A stretch of 64,000 nt of DNA. Source: Odontesthes bonariensis (lineage: Eukaryota > Chordata > Actinopteri > Atheriniformes > Atherinopsidae). Position 1 is the stretch's first letter; every line of letters begins with the position of its first letter. This document shows, piece by piece, positions 1 through 14,392 of this stretch. Both the position numbers and the translations under genes were made by a program. The DNA lies in assembly GCF_027942865.1 (NCBI RefSeq), contig NC_134515.1, positions 26,372,227 to 26,436,226 of the forward strand, written 5' to 3'. The notes below the pieces were generated by a model. The model searched no databases. It had not been told where the DNA came from and was given only the letters and a program-made list of their open reading frames with translations.

Positions 1-1582
<1,582 letters not shown>

Positions 1583-4500
1583 CAGCCATGACAGCAGCAG
1601 ATGCTGGGATGATCCCCACTGCAAGGACACGGCACCACTGAGCGAGGGCTCACAGCGCGAGCGAATGGCTAAAAACTTCAGTCGCCATCACTTGAATCCC
1701 AAGGAAAGAGGGTGGGAAAAAAATAAAAAACTTAACTTTTAAGACTTCGAATGGAAGGTGTTCTTGATGAGAGGGAAAGGTTCTCGTTTGACAGCCATTT
1801 CGGCCCACATACATGTTAAAGGACACGTGTTTTTCTCATGTCTAGCCTCTCTCTCAGGCTTCTTGAAAGATGCAAAGTCTGTTTATTTAAAAAAAAAAAA
1901 AAAACGCCTTTTAGCCTGTGTCAAAAGAAGATTAATGCTGTACATAAGGCTACTTTTTATTTTCACTTTGCGTTCTTTTCGGAAATTTTTATTTCACACG
2001 ATTTATGAACCCGGTACTCACGTTTTGTTTTTTTTAGTTTTTTCCGCATTAATTATTTATTTCAATCTCGATGTTCTGTGCTAAAGGTCCTTTATGAAAA
2101 CGTGTGAACACATACGGGCACAAATATCCAGTTTATTACACGTTTATAAGTGTGTATGTACATGCATATTTGTGTGTGTATGACTATATGTATAAACTGA
2201 GGAGGACTATATTGACCAAAGACTAAAGTATTTACTAAAAGCAAGGCAAGACATGTTGATATGTTCTCGCTAAAGTCAGCAATGATCACCACCTCTGTTT
2301 TTTCAGGCAGAAGGCTTGAACCCTCTGTCTTTTTGCCCAACTGCTGGCAGCGAAGGCTGCTCCATTGTTTTCATAGAATATGTAGAATTTATTTATTTTG
2401 TCTGTCATTCAGGCAGCAGAGAGCAGATTTTTAACTCTTAAATTATAATATAGCCCTCAATCAATGAAATAGATGAAATATATAAAAAAAACTAAAAAAA
2501 AAACTAAAAAACGACAGAGGATGTTATTAGAAGGTTATTCCTGAGATCTATATTTTTTATCCGAGCAGTGGAAGAGCTTCAGCGGGATCAGGATTTTCCT
2601 CATCCTCATTTCATGTCAGATAGGCTCTTTGGAGCTCGAGCAGCCTGTGAGCTGCTGGTTTCAGCCGTAAAAAAGTATATCGCCACCGACTGCTCCTTCC
2701 CTTTCAGTGAGGTACTTCTTTTTTGGTGCAGACGGAAACGAAGGAACATACATCAGCGAGTTGTTCCAGAGCCTCCAGATGGGGGTGGGTTGGGGGGGGG
2801 GGGTTTCAACGCAGCGGCATCACACGGCCTGATTCTTCTATGAAGAAGAAATAGACGAAGGAGAGAAATATCTATTGATTTTGACTGAATACTGTGCTTT
2901 GTAATCCTGAAGGGGCATAACTATTTTCACTGTGAGGTTTTTATGATACAACAAAACTGCTTTCTTGCCAAACATAACTGCTTTGAAGCATGTCTGACTG
3001 TGGTATCTTGTTTTCATTTTTGTTTGTTTCAGCGTAGGGTATTTTGTATCGATTCTGTATCCATCATTTGTATATTCTTAATGTTGTTATTATTATGATG
3101 ATTCTGGTTAATTATTATGCTTAATATGATGATTCCATTCCGATGAAAAAGGATCAAAGACCAGCACGCTTTCTTGTAAAATGCCAGTTGTAAAGCTCAA
3201 GCTCACTGGTACCAACTGATCAACTGCAGCCAATGAGTTCTGCTGTTCAGTTTCGATATACAAGACGATATTTCACCCCGCGATAGGTGTGACCATGTAG
3301 GTCTAACCATTGGATGCCCTTCCAGCAGAGCTCAAATGGTGTACGGTCACATAACCACAGCAGCAGACACACACAGACGCAGATGATTCACGGTGTGTTC
3401 TTGTTTTCGGCCGCTGCAGCAGAGTGAATCTCAGTCAGGCTTTAGGGTGCCCTACTGCTTCCACACGTGAAACCTCTCAGTGATAACAAACAGGATCCCT
3501 GCTGTTACTCTTGTGTGAAAAGGACAAGGCAGAATAAGCAGGCCTACACATTTGTTTCTTGTATTTTGCCCCCCTCCCTCCCGCTCCTCAATCAGTCTTT
3601 TAGCAGTGATTGGAAATACTAGTTTGATTGCCTTAAGTTAATAGAAAGACAAGTCTTAGAATAACATAACAATGAATAAAACATGTGCCTGTTTACCCTG
3701 CCTGGACTGCTGACGCTCCGACAGAGAGAAAAAGGGCGAGGGCTTTTTGACAGCAATTTTCAGTTAACTTTATAATCTTTGCAACGATCTTGGTTTCTCC
3801 AGCTCAGCTCTTTGAAATCTGGATAAATCAGCACTCAGTACGCTCCTCACTCACACTCATCGCTGGCAACCAACAGTTGATCACGTTTGTACCAAAAGCC
3901 AGCTCACGCAGCCTTGTGCTATTGGTCCCTCCTGTGCAATGATATTTGGGCTCGGGTGTGGTGGGAGCACCAGAGGACAGTAATGTAACTGAGATTACCA
4001 ACTATCACATGAACAACGACCAATGAAGAGTGATTCATTTAAGCAAAGAGTTTATAGAATGGACATGAGTTTATAAAGACGTTCATTGTATGTATTCTAT
4101 TTCTATTGGCTGTCCATAGACTTGTGTTGATTGTTAATTCTTGGGATGCTTTTTTTTTGGGGGGGGGGGGCAGGAGCAGGGAGAAAGGTTGTCCCTATAC
4201 TACTGAAACAGTGTTTTGCTCAGGCCTGAAGAATCCTTCCGTATTTGTTTTTCGTTTTATTTGTATTTTCCCTGAGTTTGGAGGAGTTGAAAGGGGGAGT
4301 GTTTCGCTAAGCTGAAGGACAAGAAGAGTAGAGGACTATGACAAAGAGAAAAATAACATTTCCCCTTGAAAATAAAAATAAAAAAAATATCAATGGCTCT
4401 TCTGTGTGTTGATATGTTTGCGATGCTGCCAAATGTGTCGAGAAATGATGTGTTACAACTGGTTTATAAAAACAGAGGTCCATCACGAAATGTGCATAAA

Positions 4501-4868
4501 CTTCATGCGTCATCGTCATGTTATCCTAAAGAGCCAGAGAGTGCAAAGCTTCAGGAAGGCCCTACAGAAAATACATGTAGAAATTCAGTGTAACAAAACT
4601 GAATACAACCATGATTGCTGATATATGGATTAGAAAACCCGTGATTCTTAAGGCAAGCTTGAGTACGCCTGTGATTTCATATGAGCCTCATTACGTAAAC
4701 ATGATTAGAAAGTGACTATGAACACCAGAAAAATCCCATTTTAGGAGCTGTGGGATGAGCAGTGGCACATCTGCACTGTTGCTTCACATGAAAAAGAATC
4801 ACCAAAGGAAATGAAAAACATGACTGAGAGAGTTGCCAAAGAAGGATACATAAAGTTCAATGGCCGAC
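1583..4868 (+). other. adcy6 3' UTR and downstream noncoding DNA
   Basis: No supported gene. The proximal part should be the adcy6 3' UTR: AT-rich, with A and G homopolymer runs at 1889-1904, 2792-2801 and 4151-4160. A possible poly(A) signal AATAAA lies at 3675-3680. The rest has no feature I can name. Confidence 0.5.
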
Positions 4869-5265
4869 TTAAAGGGATAGTTCGCCTCTTTTGACATGAA
4901 GCTATATGACATCGCTTGGTGCTATTTTATCTCCCTTCGTATCACTGCGTGCTGCCGCCTGCCAACAGCCGCGCCTGTTTCAAGGTGTAGACCGTGCAGA
5001 CAAAAGTGCAGACCGAGCAGTCCCCTGCTTCCGAGCAGTAAACACAGTGAAACTGCTGTTGGCAGGTGGCAGCACGCAGTGATACGAAGGGAGAGAAAAT
5101 AGCACTAAGCGACTGTGAGGTCTGACTTTTTCCTGGACAAAGGAAAGGACATCCTAAATTTTGTGTCACAGGACGCAGTAGGGGGTAAGTCAATGTTCAT
5201 AAACGATATTGCTAGTATGGGATGTCATACAGCTTCACGTTAAAAGAGGCGAACTATCCCTTTAA
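4869..5265. mobile_element. Miniature inverted-repeat transposon, family A copy 1 (TTAA target)
   Basis: A non-autonomous DNA element bounded by TTAA on both sides (4869-4872 and 5262-5265). The ends are inverted repeats of about 41 bp beginning AGGGATAGTTCGCCTCTTTT with roughly three mismatches. TTAA duplication suggests the piggyBac group, but the ends do not begin with the usual CCC, so the superfamily is uncertain. Inside is a second large palindrome: about 4913-4980 is mirrored at about 5048-5115. The second family member (25884-26308) lacks this mirror, so this copy looks rearranged. No coding capacity. Confidence 0.8.
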
Positions 5266-5319
5266 TGTCAATAAAAACATAGATGCAGCTGTAATAATGA
5301 CAAAACAGGGCTGCGGCGG

Positions 5320-5875
5320 CCATTGGGGACAGTGTGCTACTTGCAGTCTAACTCTGAAAAACAGATGACCAAGATCTCCCAACTTGGTACAGAGATTGTC
5401 TGTGATCCAATGTTAATTGGATTTTCTACAGATGACAGCTCAAAGAAGACATACGTCACTGCCTATGAATGACAAATCCGAGAGAAAAAGAAGCCCTGCT
5501 TGCTCTGACACAAAATTACAAAAGCAAACTTGCACAAGAAAAAGCCTGATCTAACTGATCAGAAGAGAACCAGGTAAAAGTGCTACGATGGGAGTACAAT
5601 GATGGTTGCAATGATCCTGGCCAGGTCTGCTACAGTGAATGCAGAATCCCTATAGTGAAGCACAGATGTGGAAGTATTATGATATGGGGCTGCAGAAGTG
5701 CAAAAGGTGTTGATGAGATGACATTTCAAAAGGGAAACATGGAAATGGGTAGATGAGCTCAAATGGCAGCTGATAAGATGACCTCAGTCTACAGAGGTAT
5801 GGCTGAGGAAAACTATCCCAGCGTGAACTATCCAAAGCCCAGGCCCGAAATCCCACAAGTTAATTAAGAAAAAAT
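5320..5875 (+). pseudogene. Decayed Tc1/mariner-type transposase
   Basis: One frame around 5646-5750 reads IPIVKHRCGSIMIWGC and continues with SAKGVDEMTFQKGNM. This matches the conserved Tc1 segment (xPTVKHGGGSIMxWGCF...GxLxxIxGxM) between the second and third catalytic acidic residues. Upstream and downstream the frame is broken by several stops and shifts, and no intact terminal repeats were recognised. Family A copy 1 lies just upstream. An old, immobile relic on the plus strand. Confidence 0.6.
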
Positions 5876-6821
5876 ATATAATTCAAATTCAAATGAATAG
5901 ACTTGTCAAGTTTTTCACACCACTTTATGTGGACTTAAAGGTTGGAGCATGGAACAAACCACCAAAAACATGAACAAATAAGACCAAAGCCAAGCCAATA
6001 TCATCCAGCTGCACAGCTGCAGGGGGAGTATGTGTCAGTCATCCTGGGCTGCGGATTCAACTTCAGACAATCTATTAGTTATTTTTCTCCCCATGAGCAA
6101 GAATGCCAACGTATGGGTGGTTTTTACTATTAGCCCAGATGACACTGGGACCACAGGTTTAATCCCTGGCCGAGCAGGAAGGATTTAGTATTTGATTTCA
6201 GGATCAGCTGAACCTGTATACTTACTATCTTGAACACTTAAAGTACTGCTTGTGCAGTCCAATAATACACTTATTCATGGTCATCCACAAGTAAATCTAT
6301 GCAGAACTGAAAGTGGACTCTGCATTACTCGGTATAATTGAGCTGTATTTTATATCATATATGATAGAGGTCCATAAAGCCTCTTGGGAATCTTTTGAGC
6401 CTTGTGAGGGGTGAAGACCATTGTTCAAAACTGTGGCCTGAAAATGACCTTATCTCCTTCGATTTCCACGGCTATGTTCGTCATTACCCCTTTAGAGTAT
6501 AAGCTAGCTGAATTAACTGGAAAAACTCCAATAAAATCTTAATTCCTGTATGTTGATCAGCTTCTGTAATTCAGGTGCAGCTAACTATTCACCCTCGCTC
6601 ATTCATAGAGTTTAAACCTTCTGACTGCCATGGCAGTCAGAAGAATTATTTTGATTTAAAAAGAAAAAAATACGATTCACCATTAATGCTGAAATCAATC
6701 AAATAAAGCATGCAAATCACCAAAAGTGTACGTTTTATCCGTTTAATTTCAGACGTTTCACATGAACGCCGATGCTGCATCTGACATGTCTACGAAGATG
6801 AGGACAGAATGATGAGAGCGA
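5876..6821. other. Intergenic, nothing recognised
   Basis: AT-rich unique-looking sequence between the Tc1-like relic and the tex49-like gene. No convincing exon or repeat end was seen on either strand. Confidence 0.4.
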
Positions 6822-7843
6822 TCAGAAAAGGCTGAACTCCCGGTCTGTCATTGACATATCATCTACAAACCTGTAAAAGCAACAAGTGGATTAAACACAC
6901 AGAGGCCCGGATGATAAGGAGAGGAAGAAAATAAATATTTTGTAATGTTACCCACTTAGACATCTCACTGTACTTTCTGGGAAACCGTCTGACCTGAGTC
7001 CATGGTTCAGGCCTTTTGGAAACCATCCACCCGTACTGCTGGTTGTCTGTCAGAGGCATCGTGTACAGCTGGTTGGGAGCTGGAGAAGAGAGGAGAAATT
7101 TCATTCTTCTCAGCCGTTACGTTCAAGGTGCTCTCATCCGCCATTTTTTGAATCCGAAATGCTGAAATATCTGCTCACATCTGGGGGCTTGAGCCTGTAT
7201 GATCATTTCTCTGTATCGCTTGTAACTCCCATGGTGTATGTCAGTGCTGTAGGGAAGAGGCTGGTGGTGAACTTTGTTTACATCTGCACACCCGAGGGGC
7301 TCCTGCTGCCTTTGAAGCGAAGGAGGCAGTGATGTTCTGACATTGCCATCTGTGTGCGGAAATGTTGCCTTGGATTACATTACGAAAAAAAAAAAGACTT
7401 TTGCATGTAATGTGACTGTTGCACTTGTCTCCAACATTTTGTGAACTAATTAGTTTATTAATTATGAAAATGACTGGATTGCTGACACAAATTAACTGAT
7501 TGTTTCATAACATTTCAGTGGGACTTCCACAGGTTGTCACGCCCCTCCAGAGCTAACTTAAATAGCAACTTGTTGCTCGTCTTAGCATGTCAACATTGGC
7601 CTGCTCTGCACTGTCTGTACCGCCAAAAAGCGCTACTTTTTCTGACACATGACAACGTCTAGGATAGTTCCCGTTTATTTTGGACCAAAAGGCCGATTAA
7701 ATAAGAGCTGCTCTAATTAGCTTAAACAAAAGCAAAGCCCAGCTGCTCTTACCCTGAGGAAGAGACGCTCCGCGGGGATTTGCGATCATTTTATCGCCTA
7801 TAGGGTTTTGATAGCCCAAGTTTGTTAAACCAAAAAAGGCCAT
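6822..7843 (-). CDS. tex49: TEX49/SPMIP11-like sperm microtubule inner protein
   Basis: A small three-exon gene. Exon 1 is 7753-7843 (ATG at 7843, starting MAFFGLTNLGYQNPIGDKM), exon 2 is 6952-7079 and exon 3 about 6822-6870. Exons 1 and 2 join cleanly by GT-AG in phase (codon G|CT), giving APNQLYTMPLTDNQQYGW followed by a basic PRKYSEMSK segment. The short YTxPLTxxQxYGW pattern is typical of small proteins lining sperm axonemal doublet microtubules. Exon 3 can read DDMSMTDREFSLF and stop, a plausible family C-terminus, but the exon 2 donor that gives that frame is not obvious. With the strong GTAACA donor, the protein would stop four codons into exon 3. Position beside adcy6 agrees with human TEX49 next to ADCY6. 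No membrane or signal segment. Name is inferred from recall. Confidence 0.6.
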
Positions 7844-10728
7844 AGAGTGCCACGCTTTGTTTGACCAGCCAAATGCAAAGCCTGCAACTCGGTCACCGAG
7901 AGACAAACAGGACGGCCTTCGAATAAATCACAACTTCTGGTTTACGTGTAACCCTGGTAACAAGCCCCACCCCCCATGTTACGTAACGAGACCGTATTTC
8001 CCTTGACTTATTTAAAAAGAAAAAAAAGAAAAAAAGAAAGAAACTGTGAGTGTTTTGTTTTGTTAGTTGTTCATCTCATGATTTCCTGCTAGCTTGAATT
8101 TGTTGTTCTACTGTACAGAAATGAGCAGAAACTTGTTGAACTAGGAATATTGGTAGCGAACATGGAATCCACGAAACACGTGACCAGCCCAGAACCAATC
8201 AGCATAGCGGGAATGCAACAAGGACTCATGGGAGAGAAAATTTACCTCCAAAAAGGGCTACATACCTTTTTCATGCACTTGTAATGACGTTGTGATAACA
8301 CCTGTGCACCTTACTCACCTCCCTTTTCCCTGCTGTGTATCGATAGAGCGGTGTTGGCCGCGGTACCGTCACCGTGAACGAGAGAGGGTGAGAGGACTAT
8401 AAATACCTCTCGTCGCTATTGGCTATGTAGGTGATTGGAGCTAGCTGTCTGGAGCACCACACAAATAGACATCTTTGTGGATCTGACGTGGCAATTCCCC
8501 TGCTAATGTTCACAAAACACACACTAAAAAAATACATCCATGTAGGGCTATCCTAGTCAGTGCAAACTCAGATATCTATCTTGTGAGGGACGCCGGTGCT
8601 TGACGAGGTGTTAGCTGCTGCCGAAAGAGCTAACAGTCAACCAGCCGCAGCTCTGATCACCATTTTCATTTTATTCACTGGAAAATGCTCATGTCTTTTT
8701 TAGCCTTTTTCTTATATATTTATTAACAAATAACAAGAAAACACACTTTATCATCCAAGTATCTTTCTTAATATCTTTTAATTACTGCTACGACTCTTAG
8801 CGTTGGCGAGCTAAACTTAGCCAGCTAAGGAACCATAACGTTAGCCTGTTCAGGCCATGGTTAAGGCCATTGTGGGCGCTTTCCCACCATAGTCCTGTGA
8901 TGGGCACAGCTCAATTCTGGGTGGATTTCTGCATGCCCTAGACTCGTGGTGTGAGCAGTATCGGAGCGGAACTGGAGCGCATTTAATCAAAACTGGCTCC
9001 ATGCTCCAACTATATTTTGCAGCTCCGCTCAGTTCACATGCTCTGATCAGCACACCATGCAGCCGTGCAGCCACAGTGAGTACGCCCCAACACATCTTCG
9101 TTGAAAAGTCTGCGGAGGCATCTTTTTCAGCTGCGTGTGGGAGAGGGGAGAACAGAGAATATCACTGAATTCCAGGTTTGCTTTGCATTTTCAGGACATT
9201 CCTTCTTCACTATTGTACATCCTTGTTGTCGGTTATTCTGTGAAAGTTCAATGTTAACTGTGGCCAAGTTGGAGAGGAGCTCCCCGTCTGTCATGTGCAC
9301 TAACACACGTAGATATTTTAAACACTATTTTAACATGCGTTTGTTTCCAAAGTTATTTTTAACTGATGACTGTCAGCTGCCAATTTATATTCCATTCTAA
9401 TTCACAGTCAATTCCAATGATGCATAAAGCAGGCGGTGAGTCAGATTGCAGGTGTATGTTGTGTAGTTTACGGTCCTTTAAAGAAGGAGGGACTGCTCCT
9501 CAGCTGGACTGACTCCCGACACCGGGACAGTAACAGTAACTGTCCGAGCTGCATTAATAAAGTTCAGTTCTTCTGTTTATTCAGACACTTTGAGCTTTCA
9601 TTGAAAAGCACAATACCGATTAAATATGCTTCAAGCACTTCAAGTATGATGCACGGTCCACTGTAAATAGTTGTGCAGATTTGATTTTTCTTTTTTAGTG
9701 AAGACGGTTCCATTTTTCTAAATCTTAATGATATTCATTCTGGCCAGCAGGATTTTTGATTATTATAGACACAAATTGAAGCACAAACTAAGAGCACATT
9801 ACCTTAAAATAAGACAACAACTGTCATTTTTTCCTGCTAGTACACATCAGAGGGACAGGTGAGAGTTTTTTCCATGCTCAACTCACAAGAAGCGTTTATT
9901 ATAGAGCACTGAGATACAAGGATGCAAAGTTTCAACAAATCTCTCCTCAGTCATAGGTCACTTAATAGGACTATGACCCCATAAAGATTCAAACATTATT
10001 CAATCGAAAGAAATAAACCATGATGTTGAACTAAGTTATCTTTTTGTTTAAGTGCCAACAGTGACCCAGCCTTCGTTATCTGTAACAGGACAAAGAGCAG
10101 AATAAACATAAATGTCAGTTTCTCTGAGAAGCGTTCTCATGCAGCTCAAACTACTTGTCATACTAATAAATTGTATTGTGCTGAAACATCCCTCTGAATC
10201 TGTCATTTTATTAACCAAGCTGCATGTGACTAATTAGTTTTTTGATGGATATTTTTAAAAATGTAGGAAAAAGAAAGCATCTCTAATATAATTAGCAAAA
10301 AAGGTGTTAGATTTTATGACCAAGCCACATCGGGGAAAACTCACTGAGCAACCTTAAAGGAGGAGCTAAACAGCTTTAAAGATATTTACATTAAATAAAT
10401 ATTAAACGGCCTACGTTTCCCAGCATTTACATTATCAGCAATTTAACAGCTATGGGATGTGGCTCTTTAATGATTTGAGTTGAATTCAGTTTGAATGAGA
10501 AAACTTTCACACTTAAAAGCAAATATTACAGCCAATCAAAATCTTTAAGTAGATCAGAAATGAGCTATACACTGTTTATCAGTCTAAACAGGTTTAAAGC
10601 ATTATAACAATGACTAATCTGAGCATTTATCCTTTTATCTTGTGTGACTACATCGTTGGGAAAGCGGTAGCAATGCTGGAATGATAAATACTGACAAGTT
10701 GGTATGTGATATTTTTCGATTTCCACTC
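7844..10728. other. Intergenic region between tex49-like and ifi44 genes
   Basis: No supported gene. A TATAAATA-like box near 8399 is followed by no convincing exon. The 8880-9100 stretch has several AGCGGAGCTG-type words and may be an old transposon end, but no paired end was seen. The AT-rich remainder to 10.7 kb probably includes the 3' UTR of the minus-strand ifi44 gene. Confidence 0.35.
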
Positions 10729-13157
10729 CTAATCTTTGACTTCAACGCTGTTCAGTCGGTCACTGAGCTCATCAAAGTAGTTATCAGCAAAGCGAAGCAT
10801 CTGAATGACGGCGGTGAGCAGCAGGATGTCGCAGTTCAGGTCCAAGTCCAACTCCTCGCTGTAGTTCTTCACTGGAACGACGCAGGACAGCGGCACACCG
10901 AGCCGCTCACTGGCCTCTTGCAACTGGATCACACAATGCACATGACAAAAAGTTTCAAACAAACGACTTAAAAGTCTAATCTGCAAGTATTTTCTGTTTT
11001 AAAATGCTCACCATGTCTTTTATGTAGCCACTCGCATAGATTTTGGTCACATCCTCTTTCACCAAAGGGCAGGCTTCGTCTACTTTGGTAAGCAGAACCA
11101 GCTGAGGAATACCTAGAAAACAAGCAGAGAGAGCTTTTCCAAAATTAAAATAATTTGTTGTGGTTTAGATTAGCTTTTAAAAATGGAAAACTGTCCGTGT
11201 TTAAAATTACAATCACCGGAGCAGGACTCGATTCTACTGACCCTTCAAGTTGACCTTTCTGCGGATAGCATCCAGCTTCTCCTCCAGCTTTGCAGGCATG
11301 ATGGAGATCTTGCAGGCATCAATAACATAAGCCACACAGTGGGTCTTGTCTCTGAGACCTGGGGACTTGCGATAGCCATGAACCTCTGAATGCAGAGGAG
11401 CGGAGGGGTTGAACTGAGTCCATGTTTCAGGAAAAACAACAGAGCAGTTTGAGTGAGCCACAGCCAAATCCATGTTTCAGTTCATAGAATGCAGAATGTT
11501 ATTAAATGCTGTACCTGGTAGCAGTTGGGCAGGTGACCTTCGAGGATGCTGCTGATGTCATCTATATCCAGCCCCGCCCCTTTGCCTTCCTCCAGCCCCA
11601 TGGTATCGCACAAGATGATTGGCAGAGGCTTCCCTTCTCGCCCAGCCTTCAGAGAGTAGGTGCGAAACTGTTGGGCAGAAAGAGATGGAGTAGTAGAGCA
11701 AAAGAGATGCTGGGGCAGTATTTTCATTTCCACATCGAACGCTGGAAACAGAAGCAACTGAGAGGATGGCACAGACCTGTGTGGTGAGGCTGGTGGTGGA
11801 GCTGCCTGATATGGCCTGGCTGGTGACGTGGCCTCTGAATACTGAGTTGATGGAGTTAAAGAAGCTGGACTTTCCAGCTCCAACTGGTCCAATGAGTAAA
11901 ATCCGGGCCTGGGACACAGAACTGACTGTGGGTTTGTAAGTTTTAATGCTCTCCATCAGCTCGGTCCTCTTTCTGTGATGAAATTTAAAGGAGACATTTT
12001 ATGACTAAGAGGTCTCACTAAAATGTATGAGGCAGACTTTGGTCAAATATCTCTTGGTTTAGCCACAGTGGCACAGCTGAAACTCCTCTACTGACACCAA
12101 GCTGTTTTGAAGGGCAGATTAATTTACAATTAAAGCAGTTTGCATCTTCTGGCAGGTGTAACATATTAATTATTCCATTCAAATTGTTAACACATTCTTA
12201 TAGTTCCTCAAGTCGTATCACATTTGTCAAACTGTATATTGTTTGAATGTAATAAATGTTAATGACATGGTGTGATGGTCCAACTTACTTAGATTCCCAG
12301 GTTACAGCCCTCCATGGCCTTTCAAGTTCAGTGGTTTCTGTTGAAGAGAAAAACTCATTTATACAACAATCTTAGTGAATCAGTGAGAAGTACACAACTA
12401 TATATTCAACTGTTGTCTTTTTGGTGGTTCTACATGACTTATCTAAAGAATGTAGTGTCATTAGGATTATGTGATTCAAAGTGAAAAGTATAAAACTCTG
12501 CCCTGTTCCCCACGTGCTGTTTATATTCTACCTAAGACCGGATTAGGTGTTAGCTAATTAGTTTTTGTGTTCCAGAAATACTGCATTAAATACTGGATTG
12601 TTATTTATTAAATGCAGCAGTATTATTCTGATAAATGTCTATGACAACAAAATCCACAATTTTATAGAAAACTTACCCTCCACCTGGTAGACTTCACACT
12701 CAGTCAGGTTGAGGTCATTGCCGTGCATTTCTGCAGCAGTGAAGTTATAATGATTTCCTGGATTGCTGAACACTACTGGTTTGTTTACATGGACAAGAAC
12801 CAATGCTTCTCCAAAATAAGGACCACAGGTGTTGATCATTTTCACTGCATTTGGAGCATTAGCAACGGGATATTTGAGGAGCTTTTTTCCACTGAAGGTG
12901 AAAAGAAAGGCCTGGTCATCATTCACAAACAGCCCAGACTGACAAAAAGGTCGTCTGGTGTAGCCTCCAAACACATAACCAGAGGCGTTATAGCCCACAG
13001 ACACTATGGGGGAGTGGTTGTCACATTGCTGATGGAAGGCAGCACCGGTGAAACCGTGGACGCTGGCTTTGTACAGCAGCTTTAGTTTGACTCCTCCCAG
13101 CTGAGAGCAGATAGTTCTCTGCTGGTTCCTGTTTAGCTGAGATTTCAGATTGGACAT
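10729..13157 (-). CDS. ifi44: Interferon-induced protein 44-like, complete gene (copy 1)
   Basis: Seven coding exons: 12677-13157, 12289-12337, 11777-11972, 11515-11667, 11242-11413, 11012-11112 and 10729-10923. All joins are GT-AG and phase-consistent, total 1347 bp or 448 aa, close to human IFI44/IFI44L (about 450). Exon 1 encodes a TLDc domain (LLYKASVHGFTGAAFHQQCD, later ECEVYQVEG). Exon 3 carries the P-loop GPVGAGKSSFFNSI, exon 4 the DTMGLEEG switch-like motif, and exon 6 LLTKVDEACP in the place of the NKxD loop. These are the hallmarks of the IFI44 family of cytosolic, interferon-induced GTPase-like proteins linked to antiviral responses. The start is the first ATG after an in-frame stop in the first coding exon. 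The exon probably extends to an acceptor at 13224, giving 66 bp of 5' UTR. Duplicated in part at 18.0-19.3 kb. Confidence 0.9.
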
Positions 13158-13444
13158 CTCGTCTGCTGATGTGAGCTTCTTGAAGATACTGAATGAAACT
13201 TTGCTGTTTACTCACGATTGAATCTACAAAGACAAGACAGAAAGAAAAACCAGCATGAATTAAATAAAATGTGAGGTTGACAAAATTACAGTTTGTTCTT
13301 TTTGTGAACTGATTGAAGAGTGAACATCAATAAAAAAAAAATTGTTTTGAAAATCTTGATGTCTGACATTAAAACCAAACTGAAAGCTGTATGATCCATT
13401 GTGTTTCAGTCTTTAGTAACCTGCAGGATTGATCCTATTCTTAC

Positions 13445-14392
13445 CGGGGAGGCGGTGTAGCAACAGGTGATTGGGGGTCTGAGTGCACGTTTTTCATCAC
13501 TTGTTGCTGTAGTCCTATTTGCACCTTTTTAAAACAAAGTGTGTTTGATAGAATTTATATCATGTGCTGAATAATTCAGCCCATATTTAATTATTTTTCA
13601 TACAGGTTCTGCTTTTGGATGGTCCAAATGAAAAAAATAGAAAGCTCCGGTGGCCTTTTTGCATTTTCACCGACCAAATAAAGTTTTCACAAATCCTAAA
13701 ATGTGTATTAAAGACTCTGTACCCTCTTTAGAATAATTATATGCAGATTTGAGCAGTCTAACTATAGTAGTTTTCATTCAGGACATAGTGTTGGGTGATT
13801 AGAAAGCAAAAAAAAAACAGTGAACTGCCCTTTTCAGCATTTTCACAAATCAGAAAAAGGTTTCACGAATCCCAAAATGAATCTACAGGCTCTTATATTC
13901 AGATTTTAGCAGTCTAACTGTAATGTTTTTTTCACACAGGATATAGTCTAAGGTGCTCAAGTTACGAAAAATGCAGTTTAATTGCCCTTTATGCTCATCA
14001 CTATAATTCGCAAATCGGAAGGCAAATTTTAGCGTCGTAGCCTATAGCGTCATGGCTGTGATAAGTTTCGATTTCCTGACAAAGTAAAGTCACGCCTAAC
14101 ATAAAAATGAATAAAGATCAAGCAAAATAAATCAAAACCAGAGTGTTAATCACCTGTTCATGGGTACTGTTTGCGTTTTAATTCAAAGTTGTTTTTCTGT
14201 CCTAGAGGAAATTTGTGTTAAAAGTAGCAGCACCAAAACCTCCAGTTGCAGAAGAAGGAAAGAAAAAAGAAAAAAAAGACATGCATGATTAACAAAAAAC
14301 ATACATGTCTTTAATAAATCACTCTTACCTCCTCTTCCTTGATGCAGAGATGACTGAGAGCAGATGTGCTCCAGTCGGCAAAAATGAAACCT
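13445..14392 (-). promoter_or_regulatory. Possible 5' UTR exons and promoter of ifi44 copy 1
   Basis: On the minus strand, donor-like GTAAGA at about 13444 and GTAAGAG at about 14328 could end noncoding exons upstream of the coding exon. Next to the second, 14380-14391 reads AAAAATGAAACC on the plus strand, which fits the interferon response element GAAANNGAAA with one mismatch. Exon ends on the 5' side are not defined, so this is a suggestion only. Confidence 0.3.
13640..14010. repeat. Diverged tandem duplication of about 190 bp
   Basis: Two neighbouring stretches share an ordered series of words: TTTTTGCATTTTCAC versus TTTTCAGCATTTTCAC, AGATTTGAGCAGTCTAACT versus AGATTTTAGCAGTCTAACT, and CAGGACATAGT versus CAGGATATAGT. 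This indicates an old head-to-tail duplication in the ifi44 5' region. Confidence 0.6.

Noticed and set aside
8395-8410. TATAAATA box as a promoter for a gene at 8.4-9.4 kb
   Set aside because: No exon with coding character or supported splice sites follows on the plus strand.
11506-11787. Plus-strand open frames opposite ifi44 exons, repeated at 18797-19078
   Set aside because: Conserved only because the opposite strand is coding and duplicated; they cross introns and show no domain.
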